From the NCBI GenBank assembly GCA_013180625.2, contig SNVD02013686.1, forward strand, positions 620,001 through 684,000: a stretch of 64,000 nt of DNA. The letters are read 5' to 3'. A program made the translations under genes and the position numbers. This DNA comes from Boswellia sacra. Taxonomy: Eukaryota > Streptophyta > Magnoliopsida > Sapindales > Burseraceae. Below the pieces are notes generated by a model. That model made no database searches. It was given only the letters and a program-made list of their open reading frames with translations, and was not told the DNA's origin. Of this stretch, positions 1 through 11,504 are shown one piece after another; position 1 is the stretch's first letter; every line of letters begins with the position of its first letter.

Positions 1-3000
1 CTACATGAGAAATGTCGGGTCTTGTACACACCATATCATATATCAGGCTACCAACTGCATTAGCATATGGAACTCGAGACACATACTCTCGTTCCTCATC
101 TGTACTAGGAGATAAAGATGCACTGAGCTTCATATGAGGAGTAATTGGGGTACTTATAGGTTTTGACTGCTCTGTAATGCCAAACTGTTGTAATACCTTC
201 TTCAGATACTGCTTTTGAGTCAAACAAATCTTGCTTCTCCCTCTATCTCTGCTAATCTCCATACCAAGTATCTTCTTAGATTCACCCAAATCTTTCATCT
301 CAAACTCTCGATTCAACTGAGTCTTCAACTTTACAATTTCTTCGACATTCATCAAAGCTATCAACATATCATCAACATACAAGAGTAGATAAATGAAAAA
401 ACCATCACGTAGCCTCCGAAAATACACACAATTTTCAAATTTGCTTCTTGTGTACCTTTGACCCATCATAAACCGATCAAATCGCTTGTACCACTACCTC
501 GGAGATTGCTTTAAACCATAAAGCGATCTTTTCAGTTTGCACATCAAATTTTCCTTACCAGCAACTTTGAATTCCTCTGGCTGAGTCATATAGGTTTCCT
601 CTTCCAAGTCACCATGTAAGAAAGCAGTTTTTACATCAAGTTGAGCTAGTTCCATATTCATCTGAGCTACCAAGGCCAACAAAATTCTAATGGAAGAATG
701 TTTTACAACTGGAGAAAATACCTCATTGTAATCAATTCTTTCCCTCTGAGCGTAGCTTTTAGCCACCAACCTTGCCTTGTAGCGAATGTCATTCTTGTTA
801 GGAAATCCATCTTTCTTTGCATATACCCATTTGCACCCAATTACCTTTTTACCCTTCGGTAGTTGAGCTAGCTCCCAAGTTTCATTCTTCTGAAGAGACT
901 GCATCTCTTCGCTCATAGCTGTCTTCCACTCATCAACTTCAGAACATTTGACTGCCTCTTTATAAGTGGAAGGAACATCAGCATCTATAATTGGAAGTGC
1001 ATAGGCCACCATATCAGTAAATCGAGCAGGTCTACGAATCTCACATCTTGGCCTATTAACTGCAATAGATTCTTGTTGCTGTTGAGGTTCCTGAGTAAAA
1101 CCTTTTCCATCATCTCTCAAATCCTCCTCTGTCACAAGAGTAACATCATCTGTCTCAACAGATCTAACTGGGTTCAATATCGTCATTTCAAACTCTACCT
1201 GCTGCTGAGTATGCTCCACCTGCTGTGGAGTACCATTCACCTCTGTCTGGTTTTCTGTTTTCTTCAACATTGAAGACTCATCAAATGTCACATCTCGGCT
1301 GGATACAATCTTCCTCGAACTAGGACACCAAAGACGATATCCTTTTACTCCTGAAGCAAATCCCAAGAAAATCGCTTTCTTGGCTCTAGGATCCAGCTTA
1401 GATTCTTTCACATGATAATATGCAGTAGAACTAAAAATATATAAAGAATCATAATCAGAGACAGGTTGTCCAGACCATATCTCCAATGGAGTTCTATCAC
1501 CAATAGCAGTTGAAGGTAGACGATTAATGAGATGACACGCGTAAGTCACAGCCTCAGCCCAAAATCCTTTGTCCAGTCCAGCATTGGACAACATACACTG
1601 AACTTTCTCCAGCAATGTCTGGTTCATGCGTTCTGCCACCCCATTCTACTGTGGCGTACCTCTAACAGTAAAATGACGTACAATACCTTCATCTTGACAA
1701 AATTTCAAAAAACGATCACTACAATACTCACCACCATTATCAGTTCTGAGATGCTTGATCTTCTTGCCAGTTTGTGTCTCAATCATCTTTTTTCACTTAA
1801 GAAAAGCACTAAGTACATCATCTTTTGATTTCAAACAGTACACCCAAGTTCTTCTAGAAAAGTCATCAACAAAAGTAACAAAGTACTGCCTACATCCCAT
1901 CCATGCGGTTTTGGTAGGTCTCCACACATCTGAGTGAACATAATCAAGAATACCGTTGGTATTATGAATAGCGGTGCCAAATTTCACTCTCTTCTGCTTT
2001 CCTAGAACACAATGCTCACAAAAATCTAGCTTACAGGTCTTTGCACCTTTCAATAAGTCTCGTTTCACCAAACTAAATAAGGCTTTCTCACCTACATGTC
2101 CCAATCGCATATGCCACAGTCTAGTGATCTCTGAATCTGTATCATTATCAGAAACCATAGCCGTTGATCCAATAACCGTATTACCATTATAGTAATACAA
2201 GTTATTCCTTCTAGTGCCTTTTAATACCACAAGAGCGCCTGAAGTGACCCTTAAAATACCATCTTGAATAGATACAGCACAGCCTTTAGGTTCTAAGGCT
2301 TCCAAAGAGATAAGATTCTTCTTCAACTTCGGTACGTACCGAACATCTGTCAGAACTCTAGTCAGTCCATCATGATTCCTCAATCGGATCGAACCTATCC
2401 CAACAGTATGGCAAATATCATCATTGCCCATATACACAACTCCACAATCAAGCTCTTCAAACTGAAAGAACCATTCCCTATGTGGACACATATGATAAAT
2501 ACAACCCGAATCCATAATCCACTCATCAGAACCAAAAGTGGATGGGTGACCAGCTAGACATATATTTGACTAACTATCATCCTCACGCTTAACAACACAT
2601 GCATCAGAAACAGCCTTGCCCTTATCTTTATTTTTCAACTTCGGACAATCTTTCTTCTAATGCCTTTTCTCACAACAAAAGGCACACTCATCTTTTCCTA
2701 ATCTACCCCTCGACCAAGATTTTCTCCTTTTTTTTGGTTTCCTACTTTGACTATGCCCTCTCACTATCAATGCATCTACTGACTCATTCCTATGTTCCCT
2801 TTGGTCTTTCTTAGGAATTTCATAATTCAACAAAGCAGAACAAACTTTTTTAAAAGACAGTTCATCTTTCCCATGGATAAGAGTAATGCACAAATGATAT
2901 AATTCATCCGGAAGTGAGCCAATCAATAACATAGCCTTAATTTCATCTTTGAAGGTTTCATCTAAGTTTAACAAATCAGCAATTAACTTATTAAACTCAT

Positions 3001-3400
3001 CAATATGAGAACTGATGTTCATACCTGGTTTCAACTAAAGACGAAACAATCCCTTCAATAGATACAACCGATTCTCATTACTTATCTTCATATATTTATT
3101 TTCTAGCACCTTTCACAGTTTGCTTGCAGATGTCTCTTTCATGAACGGATACTTCTGTTCTCTACACAAGCAAGAGCGAATCAACCCACAAGCTTTTATA
3201 TTTAGCCTGTCCCAATCTCTTGCACTGATATCTTCTGGTTTTGTTTCTTCCAAAACAATATCCAAATCTTGCTGATACAACCCGTCCAACACCTCATTCT
3301 GCCATAAGCCGAAATTATTTCAACCATCAAATTTTTCAACATCTATTTTTGCATTTGTCACAGTCACTGTCTTCTCTGGTATAGTTGACAATGATGCCAT
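1..3400 (-). pseudogene. copia-1a gag-pol polyprotein, degraded and incomplete
   Basis: The polyprotein starts at an ATG at 3400-3398, at the position matching the start in copia-1b. Recognisable in order are a UBN2-type gag (about 2650-3400), the protease and GAG-pre-integrase region (MDSGCIYHMCPH; zinc-binding C-x2-C near 2010), integrase (VDDFSRRTWVY, then the NGVAE/MNQTLLEKV stretch), and reverse transcriptase (from the KKVIGCKWVYAKKDG stretch to the LYGLKQSPR stretch). The region 1-490 continues RT towards RNase H. Frames break near 490, 1650, 1790, 2530, 2650 and 3040. One stop (near 1650, in the PQxNGVAE motif) is explained by CAG to TAG. It is a non-functional relic. Confidence 0.9.
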
Positions 3401-3566
3401 CACTATCTCTCACAAATAAGCTCGATACACAAATCACCAATAACCAAGCTCCAAACAAACTATTATATTCAATAACTAGCAATCCAAACTCAACAGCCCA
3501 GAATAGTAGTAAGTGCTTCAATGAAATAGCCACTCACTACCCACGACCTTAGGCTCTGATACCAAT

Positions 3567-4130
3567 TGTTGCGCCAAGCAGAAGCAAAACCAACAAAACA
3601 ACCAAAATGCACAACCACAAACTATGCCAGATAATTGAATATAATAGTAATTAAAGAGACAACCAATCAACCAACAATACAGAAATAGAAAGAACACCAA
3701 AATTTAACGAGGTTCGGTATTAGTACCTACGTCCACGGGTCCCGCTGAAGAACCCTTCTACTATCTTCAAAGAGAATTACAAACTTTTTAGGCCATAATA
3801 TAAATACCACAACTATTGGGCCAAACTGTCATTACCCAAATAGTTGGACCAAACTGTAATTACCCCAACAATTGGGCAATACTACAAATACCCAAAAATA
3901 AAGGGAGAAAAAACAAATATTACAAACTTTAAGATCCTTAATGAAAGGCCCTTAAACTATGAGGTCTTTTATGTGAGACCTTATAAATATAGGGGGTGAA
4001 GGAGAATTTCAAATGGGACACTTAAACTTCTCCCATATGGCTTCTTTTATAAGCCCATATGAGACCCAAATTTTCTTACTTAATCAATGTGGGATTCCTC
4101 CCACTTGCATATAAGCCAAAGTACTCAACA
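3567..4130 (-). repeat. 5' LTR of copia-1a
   Basis: The 564-bp LTR is bounded on the plus strand by TGTT and AACA. It aligns with the copia-1b LTRs over most of its length (shared blocks around the AACGAGGTTCGGTAT motif and the TGAGGTCTT..GTGAGACC motif). It diverges in its last 100 bp, which indicates a separate subfamily. Confidence 0.88.
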
Positions 4131-4180
4131 AGTTTTGCCAACGCTGCTCTGGCTACTGGCCTTTGGATTGTTATTTTGTT
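4131..4180 (-). pseudogene. Unit 0: scrap of a KDD-repeat family gene
   Basis: About 40-50 bp directly outside the copia-1a LTR match the repeat domain of the array genes. The minus strand reads approximately ASSQSSVGK, to compare with KASQSSVGQN in unit C near 37020. It lies on the downstream side of unit A's 3' end, so it would belong to the next unit to the left. The match is short and ends abruptly near 4180. Confidence 0.5.
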
Positions 4181-4865
4181 TTTACAAGTGGTGTTTTTAA
4201 GATAAATTACAGTTGGGTAAAGTTCGAAAACCTGAGAAATTTGTCAGATTTTTACATGAAAAAATTGTATGGCTTATCAATTTTTTTTATACATTTTCAG
4301 TAAGTATATATCGATCAAAAGGCTATATATATCTTGCAATATTTGATTAGCAAATCCTTATTCAAGCCAGTATAGCATTAAAACCCCTTCTCAAATTGTA
4401 GCTATAGATAACATTCTAATTTACATTACCAAACTACGCCAAGGTTGATCTGATTATAATATAATGAGAAGAGCACCTGAGTAGTACTACTCCAAATATA
4501 ACTTTTAGCTTTCTCAAAAATTTTAAGCATATGTTCAGAAACTAAGATGCCTCCGAAAGGATGACTGGAAACAAAAACTGGGTAAAAATTTTATTTCTTA
4601 ATTGTCTACTTATATAAGTCTTTCTCACTAAAAATTAGGCAAAAAGGAAAATATATGGGCTAATTAAGATTTGCTAATATTTCCTTTGCATCCATTTCGG
4701 ATTCTGAAAAAGTAAAAATGCTAAAACAAAGCACATCTAATTAACCTGAAAGAAAGATACTGAAACAGCTATTTACGTAAACAAAAAGCACAAAAGAAGG
4801 AAACAAGATAAATCAATCATCATTTATAGAGGAATTCGAGAAACTGAAGTTATGTTTTGTGTTGA
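4181..4865. other. Duplicated 3' spacer of unit A
   Basis: This stretch is non-coding and AT-rich. It aligns in patches with the spacers downstream of the other array genes. Shared blocks include the 'AAGATGCCTCC..AAAGGATGA..TGGAA' motif, 'GATTTGCTAATATTTCC', and the 'GATACTGAAACAG..TTTAC' stretch. Counterparts are near 31900-32300, 42560-43450 and 53650-54250. No gene is visible. Confidence 0.6.
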
Positions 4866-4870
4866 TATAC

Positions 4871-5163
4871 TGATGCAGGGCAGTCTATTAAGGCTACATA
4901 TGTCAATTCACACATTATTTTCTTTTATTGTCTGTTTCCTTTTGTTGGTTTAATAATACAATGTAAGACATGAAATGCACCGTTTTGGGTCAGTATAAAT
5001 ACTGCACTCCGATTCAGTTGAGGACAGTTTTCTGGAAAAATGCAAAAACTCTGCTGAAATATATATATAGAAACTTGCAGGAGTGCTGAGCACTTCTTTT
5101 CGGCAATTCTTGTCCCTGGATTAGCTTTGTTTTCTTCCCTTTGTTTATTGGAATCCTGCGTCA
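4871..5163 (+). repeat. 5' LTR of the gypsy element
   Basis: The 293-bp LTR starts TGATGCAGG and ends CCTGCGTCA. A TATAAATA box at 4994-5001 is a plausible promoter for element transcription. It is about 40 bp longer than the 3' LTR because that copy lacks a stretch after the first 45 bp. Confidence 0.95.
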
Positions 5164-5200
5164 AACTGGTATCAGAGCCCAGTTCTTTTCTGGGATAGTA

Positions 5201-8200
5201 ATGGCGGAAGGAGGCAGTAGTAGTCACCATCCTCGTGATGAAGATCGAAGCATACAAGCTCTGTGGACAGCCCACTCGAATCTGGAGATGAAGGTTGATG
5301 CTCTGTCTGCAGATTTACGGCAGTTTATGCTTGAGATTTGAAATCAAGGACTAAACCATGGAAACCATGGTTCTCACACACTGGCATCCATACCAGTAGC
5401 TCCGAAAACCACATCGGCAGCATGTAGAACCACGATAGTTGCTCCAAGACAGAGGCGTTCCCAAAGTCTTAAGCAACAGACCCTATTAGAGTCTTCTGGA
5501 TCTGATGATGGAACTCCCCACTTCAGACGATGCAGATCTCCAGACTCTGATACAGAGGACGGAGAGAATGTGAACTTCATGACCATACCCAAGTACAATC
5601 ATCAGACTTATCATCATAGACATAACGGATCTAGTGAATTTAAGATGAAAATGGATATTCCCTTCTTTGATGGTCACCTACATATAGAAGATTATTTGGA
5701 TTGGGAACAAGCTGTTGAGACCTTTTTTGAATATATGGAGATTCCATCCGAAAAACAAGTGAAATATGTTGCCTGTAAGCTAAAGGGTGGTGCAGGTGCA
5801 TGGTGGGTTCAATTGCAGCATAATCGAAGACGGGATGGCAAAGGCAGGATTCGTAACTGGCCAAGAATGAAATAATTGTTACGTTCTCATTTCCTTCCAA
5901 CTAATTATGAACAGATGCTCTACCTACAGTATCAACATTGCTCACAAGGAAACCGACCTATTAGTGAGTACACTGAAGAATTTTATCGATTGAGTGCGAG
6001 GAACAATCTGAATGAGACTGAGAGGCAGCAAGTGGCACGTTACATTGGGGGACTTAAAGATGCTATTCAAGATAAATTAGAAATGAAAACTATATGGTCA
6101 CTTTCCCAGGCTATTAATTTTGCTTATAAAGCTGAATTGCAACTGTCCAAGTCCTCGAAGGGGGGTTCTTATCGTCGAAATTACATAGAGGGCAGTGGTG
6201 ATAAAGCTAAGTCTCATTCTTCTCACTTTACAAATCACTCTCAGAGCTCCATTCAAAGCCAAATGAAACCTGTCCTAACACCAGATCAAGAATCCAAACC
6301 AGTAAATAAGCAAGCTGCCAATCCTTATACCAGACCAGGACCCCTCAAATGCTACAGATGTCTACAACCAGGACATAAGTCTAATGAATGCCCCAAAAAG
6401 AAGCATATCACAATAGTTGAGGGTGCCCAAGGAAATGAAGAAGAGAGTGCAGATGGTGTTGAATCGTTCGCAGAAGAAACTGAAGTTTTACAAGCAGATG
6501 AGGGTGACTACATTGCTTGTGTCCTAGAGAAAATTATGTTAGCTCCAAGAAAACCAAGTGAGTCTCAAAGGCATGCAATTTTTCGTACCCGTTGTACTAT
6601 TAATGCCAAAGTCTGTGATGTTATCATTGATAATGGTTGTACTGAAAATGTAGTTTCAAAGTCCCTAGTAAAAGCCTTGTCTCTCAAAACTACAAAACGT
6701 CCAAGTTCTTATTGTATTAGTTGGATTAAGAAGAGTGTTGATACCTGGGTTACTGAGGAATGTAGGCTGACCTTCTCAATTGGCAAGAACTATATGTGTG
6801 AAGTTTCCTGTGACGTCCTAGATATGGATGCTTGTCACTTACTATTAGGCAAACCTTGGCAATACGACATGGGTGTCATCTATGATGGTAGATCAAACAC
6901 TTACAGCTTTGAGTGGAAGGGTGTAAAGCTTAAGTTGTTGCCATCTTTGCTACAGAGGAAGGAAGAAGTTGAGCAGAAAAAGCTAACATTGTTGGCAATT
7001 TCCGGTGCTGCTATGCTTAATGAAATGAAAGACAAGAAAATGGGATTGGTTTTGCTTGTTAAAGAGGGTGCTATAGATGAGAAAACAGTCCCTGCAGCAC
7101 TTGAACATTTGTTGAAAGAATATGGTGATTTAGCTCCTGAAGAATTGCCAGCAGGGCTGCCACCAATGCGCGACTTACAGCATCAAATTGACCTTGTTCC
7201 AGGTGCTTCTCTACCGAATCTTTCCCACTACAAAATGAGTCCAAAGGAGCATGACATTTTGCAGAAATTGGTGAATGAACTTTTGACAAAGCAACTGATT
7301 CGGCATAGCTTAAGCCCTTGTGCAGTTCCTGCTCTCCTTGTTCCCAAAAAGGATGGAACCTGGCGAATGTGTGTGGATAGTTGAGCTATCAACAAAATCA
7401 CTGTTAAATACAGGTTTCCCATGCCTAGGTTGGAAGACATGTTAGATAAGCTAGAAGGATCTTCCATATTCACTAAACTTGATCTCCGGAGTGGATACCA
7501 TCAAATAAGAATTAAGCCTGGTGATGAATGGAAAACAACATTCAAGACACGAGAGGGTTTTTATGAATGGCAAGTCATGCCATTTGGGTTGTGCAATGCG
7601 CCTAGTACCTTCATGAGACTCATGAATCAGGTGCTTAAAACCTTCATTGGGAAATTCTGTGTGGTGTATTTTGATGACATACTGATTTTTAGCAAGTCCA
7701 TGGAAGAACATTTAATTCATCTACAGGCTATCTTTGATGCTTTGAGAGCTAATAAACTTTATTTGAATTTAAAGAAGTGTGATTTTGCTGCAAATAAGGT
7801 GTTGTTCTTGGGGTTTGTCATTAGCAAACAGGGCATACAAGTTGATGATAATAAAGTGAAAGCCATCCGTGACTGGCAAATTCCAGCTAACATCACTGAA
7901 GTGCGTAGCTTCCATGGTCTAGCCAACTTTTATAGAAGATTTATACGGGGTTTCAGCTCTATTATGGCACCAATTACAGATTGCCTCAAGACTAAGCAAT
8001 TTGAGTGGGGTGTAAAACAGCAAGAAAGCTTTGAAGAGATAAAAGACAGACTTTGCAGTGCTCCTGTGTTGGCTTTACCAAATTTTGATAAGCCATTCGA
8101 AGTGGAAATAGATGCATCTATGATTGGGATTGGTGTGGTATTGATTCAAGAAGGAAGACCTGTTGAATTTTTTAGTGAAAAATTGAGTGGCCCAAGGCAG

Positions 8201-9736
8201 CGCTGGTCAGTATATGAACAAGAACTGTATGCAGTGGTGCGGGCATTAAAACAATGGGAGCATTATTTACTGCAACAAGAGTTTATTCTTCACAGTGACC
8301 ATCAAGCTCTCAAGTTCTTAAATTCCCAAAAAAGTCTAAACCGAATGCATGCCAGGTGGGTCTTATTTTTACAGAAATTTAGTTTTGTCTTCAAACACAA
8401 AACCGGCACTCAGAATCGTGTAGCGGATGCCCTCAGCAGAAAAAGTAATTTACTTGTTCTCCTCCAAACTCAAGTTACCGGGTTGGACACTCTCAAAGAT
8501 TTGTATGCAGAGGATGATAATTTTAAAGAGGCTTGGGACAAATTCAGTTTACATCTCCCTGCAGGTGATTTTTCTATTAAGGAGGGATTCTTGTTTAAGG
8601 GGCACCAACTATGTATTCCTCGTACTTCACTTCGTGAACAGCTTATTATGGAAATGCATTCAGGAGGTTTATCTGCACATACTGGTAGAGATAAAACTAT
8701 TTCCCTTCTAACTGACCGATTTTATTGGCCCAAGTTGAAACGTGATGTTACCAGGTATGTTGAGAGGTGTTTCATCTGTCAAACAGCAAAGGGGACCAAC
8801 CAGAATAGTGGTTTATATACCCCTCTTCCAGTACCTAACACAATTTGGGAAGATTTAAGTTTAGATTTTGTCTTGGGATTACCTAGAACCAAAACCGGAG
8901 CTGATTCAGTGATGGTGGTTGTAGATCGTTTCTTGAAAATGTCTCACTTCCTTCCTTGTAAGCTCACATTTGATGCCAAGAATGTCGCTAAGCTATTTTT
9001 TCGGGAGATCATTCGCCTCCATGGTGTCCCTCGCAGCCTTGTTTCCGATCGAGATGTCCGATTCGTTAGTTATTTTTGGAAGGAACTATGGCATAGACTC
9101 TCTACTGGTTTAAAGCTCAGCTCTGCTTACCATCCCCAGACTGATGGTCAGACTGAGGTAGTGAACCGTACTCTTGGTAACATGATTCGTAGTTTGGTTG
9201 GTGATCATCCAAAACTATGGGAAGAGAAGTTGGCTCAAGTTGAGTTTGCTTATAATTCGATGGTCAATCGATCTACTGGTAAATGTCCTTTTAGTATTGT
9301 TTACACTAAACTGCCTAATCAACCTGTGGATGTGGCTTTACTCCCTCAGTCTAAAGTCAAGTCTGCTGCCACTATGGTTGAAGATTTCACTAAGATGCTG
9401 CAGGATGTTAAAAGTAAACTACAAGAGTCTAATGCCAAGTACAAATCTGCAGCTGATGTTCACAGAAGGAAGAAGATTTTTGATGTTGGAGACCTGGTTA
9501 TGGTTCATCTACGCAAAGAGCGTTTCCCTGTTGGTACCTATAACAAACTTCAGCCCCGCAAATTTGGTCCATTCCCTGTTTTTAATCGTCTCAATGACAA
9601 TGCTTATGTGCTGGAGCTCCCTTCACATCTTGGCATTTCTCCTATATTCAATGTTGCTGATATCTATGCTTATCACCCTCCAGATGAGGCCAAGCTTGAA
9701 CTCGAGTCGAGTTCTTCTGTGGCAGAGAGGAACTGA
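5201..9736 (+). pseudogene. gypsy gag-pol polyprotein with three internal stops
   Basis: The frame opens at ATG 5201 (MAEGGSSSHHPRDED) and ends at TGA 9734-9736, which overlaps the first bases of the 3' LTR. Visible in order: a retrotrans_gag domain (about 5640-6150), a zinc knuckle CYRCLQPGHKSNEC (about 6350-6395), an aspartic protease with core IIDNGCTENVVS (about 6625), RT with [12 protein letters not shown] (about 7660-7695), RNase H starting EVEIDAS (about 8100), an integrase zinc finger, a catalytic core ([28 protein letters not shown]), and a GPFPVF-type tail. Stops at 5339, 5873 and 7382 stay in one frame. Each can be explained by a single C to T change from CGA, CAA and CGA. The protease has N where D-S/T-G normally has S or T. 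Confidence 0.93.
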
Positions 9737-9984
9737 TGCAGGGCAGTCTATTAAGGCTACATATGTCAATTCACAAATTATTAATCCTTCCTTGTAAGCG
9801 CACCATTTTGGGTCAGTATAAATACTGCACTCCGATTCAGTTGAGGACAGTTTTCTGGAAAAATGCAAAAACTCTGCTGAAATATATATAAAAACTTGCA
9901 GGAGTGCTGAGCACTTCTTTTCGGCAATTCTTGTCCCTGGATTAGCTTTGTTTTCTTCCCTTTGTTTATTGGAATCCTGCGTCA
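9734..9984 (+). repeat. 3' LTR of the gypsy element
   Basis: The 251-bp LTR is almost identical to the 5' LTR apart from one internal deletion of about 40 bp and a handful of substitutions. The TATAAATA box is at 9817-9824. The high identity implies a recent insertion. Confidence 0.95.
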
Positions 9985-10114
9985 TATACTCCTCTAGGCT
10001 TGTTTGTGAAATCCCTTTTGTCACAAATGGATATATGCTAGCCTTGTGATTCTTTGGTTTTCGTGGCTGCTATCTTGCTTTTAAATGCCCTTTTACTGCT
10101 CTTTTGATCCCTGT

Positions 10115-10477
10115 TGTTGGAACTTGTCTTACTCTAATACCACTTTGTTGAAGAATAATTACTCAACCAATCAAGCAACACAAGAACATAATGAAGAAGA
10201 AGATATTGACTCTTGAGCACTTATCAACTCGTTATTACTTCTTCTTAATAAAATTGACAAATTACAAAGATTTATATAGTAGACTCAATCCTAATCCTAC
10301 TCAAACCATAAATACTAATAATTCTAAAATAACTAAATAATTAATCATTACCCATAATTTACTAGGATTATTAATCCTTCCATAATATGTCTTCTAATCT
10401 AATTAGGACTTTAATCTTATTTTAACTTAGACTTTAAATTCTAAATAAACTCTTAAGCTTTGTTTAAACTTCCAACA
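10115..10477 (-). repeat. 3' LTR of the non-autonomous element
   Basis: This 363-bp LTR differs from its partner at 11142-11504 by about 13 visible substitutions (roughly 96% identity). The first 31 plus-strand bases (10115-10145) resemble a second PBS/LTR junction, with TAATACCACTT followed by TGTTGAAG. Confidence 0.9.
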
Positions 10478-10499
10478 CCCCCCCCCCTCCCCACCCAAA

Positions 10500-10813
10500 C
10501 TAAGCTTAACCAAATAATGACTTGGAACTTTTTCTTGAATATTGCCTTTCTTGTCTTCACATATATCTCTATGATCATACCCAAACTTTGTTTTATTTTT
10601 ATGCAAAAATTTGACTCCATAAGCCTTCATAAACAAAATCTTTAATATAATTTCCTTTTGTTCTTGTGTTAACGTTGCTTGATTTGCTGGTACTTCAAAA
10701 CCTTGATTTACAACTTCCCACATGCCTCTGTACTCAAACTCGGCTTGCATTTGAGTTCTCCAATACTCAAAGTTGTGCTTGTTTCCATCAAATCTGGGAA
10801 GTTCTTTTTCCAT
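10500..10813 (-). pseudogene. gag-like fragment inside the non-autonomous element
   Basis: The frame starts at ATG 10813 (MEKELPRFDGNKHNFEYWRT). The first 55 or so residues look like the DUF4219/UBN2 gag N-terminus of copia elements: L-P-x-F-D-G-x-N-x-x-x-W, then G-M-W-E-V-V. Later residues lose similarity, and the frame runs through the purine tract into the LTR, so the gag is truncated. No protease or RT is present. Confidence 0.7.
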
Positions 10814-11141
10814 CTTGATTTGTTTTCTTGACTCTACCTTTCTGGCAAGTCTGAAAGACTTTAACTGGCTCTGCCAACTCTAGTAGGCTATTTCTAACTC
10901 TACCAACTTGGCTCTAATAGACTCTGAGACCTTCTTGGCTCCACTCTATCTAGCTCTTTCTTTGCGCCTGCTTCTCTCACAGGTCTTCCTTGAATCTTTA
11001 CGTTGTGCCTAGCTCTGAGATTGCTCCTCTTAGAACCTTCCAAACTAGCTCTGACAGGTCTTCCCTGGAGCTTACTACCTAGCTTCGAAACAAATTTTAT
11101 GACTCCTCCCAGATTCTTCCAACCTAGCTCTGATACCACTT

Positions 11142-11504
11142 TGTTGGAATTTGTTTTACTTTGATACCACTTTGTTAAAGAATAATTACTCAATTAATCA
11201 AGCAACATAAGAACATAATGAAGAAGAAGATATTGACTCTTGAGCACTTATCAACTCGTTATTACTTCTTCTTAATAAAATTGACAAATTACAAAGACTT
11301 ATATAATAGACTCAATCTTAATCCTACTCAAACCATAAATACTAATAATTCTAAAATAACTAAATAATTAATCATTATCCATAATTTACTAGGATTATTA
11401 ATCCTTCCATAATATGTCTTCTAATCTAATTAGGACTCTAATCCTATTTTAACTTAGACTTTAAATTCTAAATAAACTCTTAAGCTTTGTTTAAACTTCC
11501 AACA
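11142..11504 (-). repeat. 5' LTR of the non-autonomous element
   Basis: The 363-bp LTR starts TGTTGGAA and ends TTCCAACA on the plus strand. It is followed immediately by the CCTGT target duplication and the resumed unit A sequence. Confidence 0.9.

Larger units (their letters stand above)
1..4130 (-). mobile_element. copia-1a: partial Tnt1-like Ty1/copia LTR retrotransposon
   Basis: This is a minus-strand copia element whose 3' part lies beyond the left edge of the window. Its 5' LTR is at 3567-4130, followed by a Met-tRNA primer binding site (minus-strand TGGTATCAGAGCC, 3552-3564) and a broken gag-pol. It belongs to the same family as copia-1b at 20797-26195: the proteins align almost residue for residue, but the LTRs have diverged at the outer end. 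Just outside the LTR (from 4131) is a scrap that looks like the KDD-repeat genes, so it probably also inserted into that array. The TSD cannot be checked because the left end is missing. Confidence 0.93.
4871..9984 (+). mobile_element. Ty3/gypsy LTR retrotransposon, nearly complete, TSD TATAC
   Basis: The 5.1-kb element has LTRs at 4871-5163 and 9734-9984. The Met-tRNA primer binding site TGGTATCAGAGCCC is at 5167-5180 and a purine tract GGCAGAGAGGAA precedes the 3' LTR. The flanking 5-bp duplications TATAC (4866-4870 and 9985-9989) are perfect. Domain order is gag, protease, RT, RNase H, integrase, which defines Ty3/gypsy. There is no recognisable chromodomain after the integrase. It interrupts the 3' end of unit A. 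The polyprotein has three nonsense codons, so it is not autonomous now. Confidence 0.96.
10115..11504 (-). mobile_element. Non-autonomous copia-type LTR element (1.39 kb), TSD CCTGT
   Basis: Two 363-bp direct repeats (10115-10477 and 11142-11504) flank a 664-bp interior. The minus-strand PBS TGGTATCAGAGC (11127-11138) lies beside the right LTR, and a G-rich polypurine tract (plus-strand C10TCCCCACCC at about 10477-10496) lies beside the left LTR. Together these fix a minus orientation. The duplications CCTGT at 10110-10114 and 11505-11509 are perfect. Only a short gag-like segment is encoded and there is no polymerase, so it must have moved with enzymes from another element. It is inserted in unit A. 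Confidence 0.93.

Noticed and set aside
1073..1937. Plus-strand short frames across copia-1a, and similar frames at 23597-24622
   Set aside because: These are antisense shadows of the minus-strand polyproteins, and they recur at equivalent positions in both copia-1 copies.
9198..9797. 199-codon plus-strand frame overlapping the gypsy integrase
   Set aside because: It is a +1 shadow of the pol frame with leucine-rich random composition; the real integrase motifs are in the other frame.
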